Positions 17,073-19,185 of a stretch of DNA of 19,185 nucleotides are shown here, one piece after another. The notes below the pieces were generated by a model that saw only the letters and a program-made list of their open reading frames with translations, searched no databases and was not told the origin of the DNA. Each line of letters begins with the position of its first letter. Position 1 is the first letter of the stretch. The DNA comes from Zygnema cylindricum (taxonomy: Eukaryota; Streptophyta; Zygnematophyceae; Zygnematales; Zygnemataceae), in contig JBBHKE010002148.1 of NCBI GenBank assembly GCA_037447655.1, forward strand, positions 188,001 through 207,185, given 5' to 3'. The translations under genes and the position numbers were made by a program.

Positions 17073-19096
17073 TCAATAACGCCCCTGGACTTCCTTCCCT
17101 GTAATAGGCATCCCCGCCATCTCATCTTTCCTCGACTTTCTTATGTATTTAATCATCTTCATGGTAGCAAATAAGAAAGCTGCGAAAGAAAAGCCAATCA
17201 AAATCCCAACTCCAAGACTCCAAGCCGGATACTCTTTCTTTGTACACTTCTTCTCTTTCTTTTCGGATGAAGGATCCACACTATTAGTCGTGGAAGGCAC
17301 ACCCTCGGTCGGGGTCTTGTCTAAAACAAAAGGGGCAGCTAAAATTTTTGACACCACGTCTGGATCGATAGGATGGATCCGGAAAGCTTCGAAAGCGGTA
17401 ATGGTAGGATCGTCGAAATCAGGAGTTCGTCCAACAATACGAATCTGGATACATAAAACGACAAAAAAAGAAAGAAAGTAAGCACCATTAATCAGAGATG
17501 AAAGTAAATCGTCTCTGAATATTTGATTGAAGCCCTGTCTGACCATTCGGGATTCTTTTTTGCCAAAAAAAAACATGATCTTTCTTAACTCCTTTTACCT
17601 TATTTAGCTTCCTATCTAGCTCTCCCTTCCCCTTTGTACCCTATCAAAGACATACCTCGATTTCATCACTTGCGGCTGTCAAATTAAGGTCCACAACTAT
17701 CGGCTTCCACATTGTGTAATTTTCTAGTACAAGGTCAGACATAACAGTCTTTTTGTCCACAGATACATTCAAATGCTGCACTTCATTAAACATATTTGTC
17801 CTATTTTTTTCGATGTAGGCCCAATGAAGGCGAAGATAGTATTGGGCATTCTTTTCGGCGTTAATGCTGCGAAAAAAAAAAATCGACACGTTTAGTCGTT
17901 GGAACAAACTTCAAATCGACAAAGAAACTTAAAAAATAACCTGCGACAATGAACTGATCATAACGAATATAACATATAACAAATAACTGATTCACAAGAA
18001 CAAACAAACGCTTTAATGTTAATGATCGAGGGCGATGAACCTCCTTTTGTATTTCTGGGTCCATTGCGAATAATTTCTTTTTGTCCTAAAATAAAGTTGC
18101 AACAGGAAGGAAGGGAATTTGAATCATACTCGAGAACAACATCCTTGTCATAACTCCTAGTATCCAGTGAAACAAAACCATCCTCCCCCTTATACAGTCG
18201 TTGGATATTTTGGCTGTATACAGCAGAAGGAAAATATTCTGGGGCAACATCGAAATAACGTATGGAAGCCGGCTGTCAAGGAAATAAAACGAAGAAAGGC
18301 ACAAAATCATGGTAATAACAATAACATTAAAAAAGGAGAAAGTTGCGAAAACTTGGTAGCTACAACAAATGTACAAAAAGAAGAAAGAAACAAAAAAAAC
18401 ACTGTAGTTACAACAACATTAAAAGAGAAGAAAGGTACAGAAACGTGGTAGTAACGAAAATACTTAATAAGAAGAAAAGTACAAAAACATGGTATTAACA
18501 GCAGTATTAAAAAAATAAAATTAAAAGGTACAAAAACATGGTAGATACATCAACATTCAGTTGTGAGCACATCTATTGGGCTCTCTCCTCTGAATCCAAC
18601 GCAAGAAACTTGATACATCGTCTAAAGAGGAATCTACTCTGAAAATACAAAAACCAGCATAATTGTACTATAACACGAGTTAGTCACTCACAATAGTTTG
18701 TACTTCCGAAGGAGTGTACTTAGAGTCCGTGGTCCAAAGACGTCCAAGTGCATCCAAATAATCCTTATACCCAAATCTCATTCGTTTCACGCTCTCTAAT
18801 ACCACTCCAGATGAGTAGGTTGCGTTATAAAGTCCATCGTACCGAGTCACATTAATAGAGGAAACGGTTGGATCTGATTCGGATCCAATTGAAGAGGCGA
18901 GAAACAGTAAGCCGTCAGTTCCAACCGACACATAGAACTCCCGGTGAACAGTTCCTTTGGAGAGTTCTGAGAGAGAAAAATTAAGATTTTGTCGGCAAGA
19001 TTGAATATACAAACTGAGAAATTTGGTATCTCCGATGGGAACTGAGAAGATAACTAAATATTGCAAATGGACGAGGTAGAAGGAAGAAGGAGGCAC
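17073..19096 (-). CDS. Tandem-malectin membrane receptor-like protein without kinase, 5' partial
   Basis: Four visible exons are, in transcript order, 19096-18692, 18272-18130, 17866-17656 and 17444-17073 (stop TGA), joining in phases 0, 2, 0 to give 376 residues. The first exon holds the back half of malectin 1 (FYLVHLQYLVIFSVPIGDTK) and the start of malectin 2 (FGYKDYLDALGRLWTTDSKY). The next two continue malectin 2 (YYLRLHWAYIEKN, then the VLENY and VVDLNL strands). The last exon has a TEGVPSTTN-like linker, a lysine-rich stretch, one transmembrane helix (residues 327-351) and a 25-residue basic tail. This predicts a membrane-anchored receptor-like protein with no kinase; it could act as co-receptor or decoy (inference). 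The cysteine of the DCG motif seen in gene 1 is absent. Upstream exons and the signal peptide lie beyond the right edge; 19097-19185 is T-rich intron. Confidence 0.87.
17151..17225 (-). other. Transmembrane helix of the minus-strand receptor-like protein
   Basis: About 25 mostly hydrophobic residues (AWSLGVGILIGFSFAAFLFA, then TMKMI) follow a lysine-rich segment and precede KYIRKSRK, giving a single-pass type I layout. Only 25 residues remain on the cytosolic side. Confidence 0.88.
18294..18560 (+). repeat. About six copies of a 45-bp degenerate tandem repeat in an intron
   Basis: Units begin near 18294, 18339, 18384, 18431, 18475 and 18523 and follow the pattern AAAGGTACAAAAACATGGTA, then GTAACAACAACATTAAAA, then AGAAG. 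Spacing is 44-48 bases and the copies are strongly diverged. The array fills most of the intron 18273-18691 of the minus-strand gene, whose transcript carries its T-rich complement. Confidence 0.75.
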
Positions 19097-19185
19097 CTGG
19101 GGAGAGAATGTGAAAAAACGTCATTTAACAAAAGAAAACAAAAACGAAAGGGAAAAGAAACAAAAAAAGAAAGAAAAATAAGAAT

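Noticed and set aside
18967-18980. Possible acceptor (TCTCTCAG) that would add an intron to the first visible minus-strand exon
   Set aside because: The frame is open through it, and the uninterrupted 405-base exon aligns with the single 423-base exon of gene 1.

Overview
This is a nuclear, intron-rich plant-type segment. Its gene content (tandem-malectin receptor genes, one carrying an RLK/Pelle kinase, and a VPS26C-type arrestin-fold gene), its T-rich GT-AG introns of about 100-1200 bases and its AT-rich spacers point to a streptophyte. The VPS26C protein is of near-standard length but diverged, so a non-flowering lineage (bryophyte, fern or streptophyte alga) seems likelier than a flowering plant. 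The sequence alone does not settle this.

Layout. (1) Bases 506-6642, plus strand: the last 14 visible exons of a receptor-like kinase. It has two tandem malectin domains, one transmembrane helix and a complete cytosolic RD-type kinase; its 5' end lies left of the window. (2) Bases 6643-8459: spacer with a small inverted repeat. (3) Bases 8460-13377, plus strand: a complete ten-exon gene for VPS26C (DSCR3 family), 328 residues, the arrestin-like subunit of the retriever complex. (4) Bases 13378-17072: spacer with a 9-bp tandem repeat, three copies of a palindromic MITE-like element and a CT-rich tract. (5) Bases 17073-19096, minus strand: the 3' part of a second tandem-malectin gene. It shares the ectodomain intron positions and phases of gene 1, but it ends 25 codons after its transmembrane helix and has no kinase.

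The two receptor genes converge on VPS26C and are clearly paralogues: one signalling-competent kinase and one kinase-less partner or decoy. The stop codon of the kinase-less gene lies close to where its paralogue has the splice donor leading into the kinase exons. Retention of that same intron in gene 1 would also stop translation after two codons. This gives a simple model for how the short form arose. VPS26C acts in endosomal recycling of membrane proteins; any functional tie to its receptor neighbours is speculation.

Repeats are prominent inside introns. They include C-rich and G-rich complementary tracts flanking exon 506-668, a long (CT)n tract inside the intron that splits the HRD arginine codon, a roughly 45-bp tandem array in an intron of the minus-strand gene, and a fourth MITE copy inside a kinase intron.
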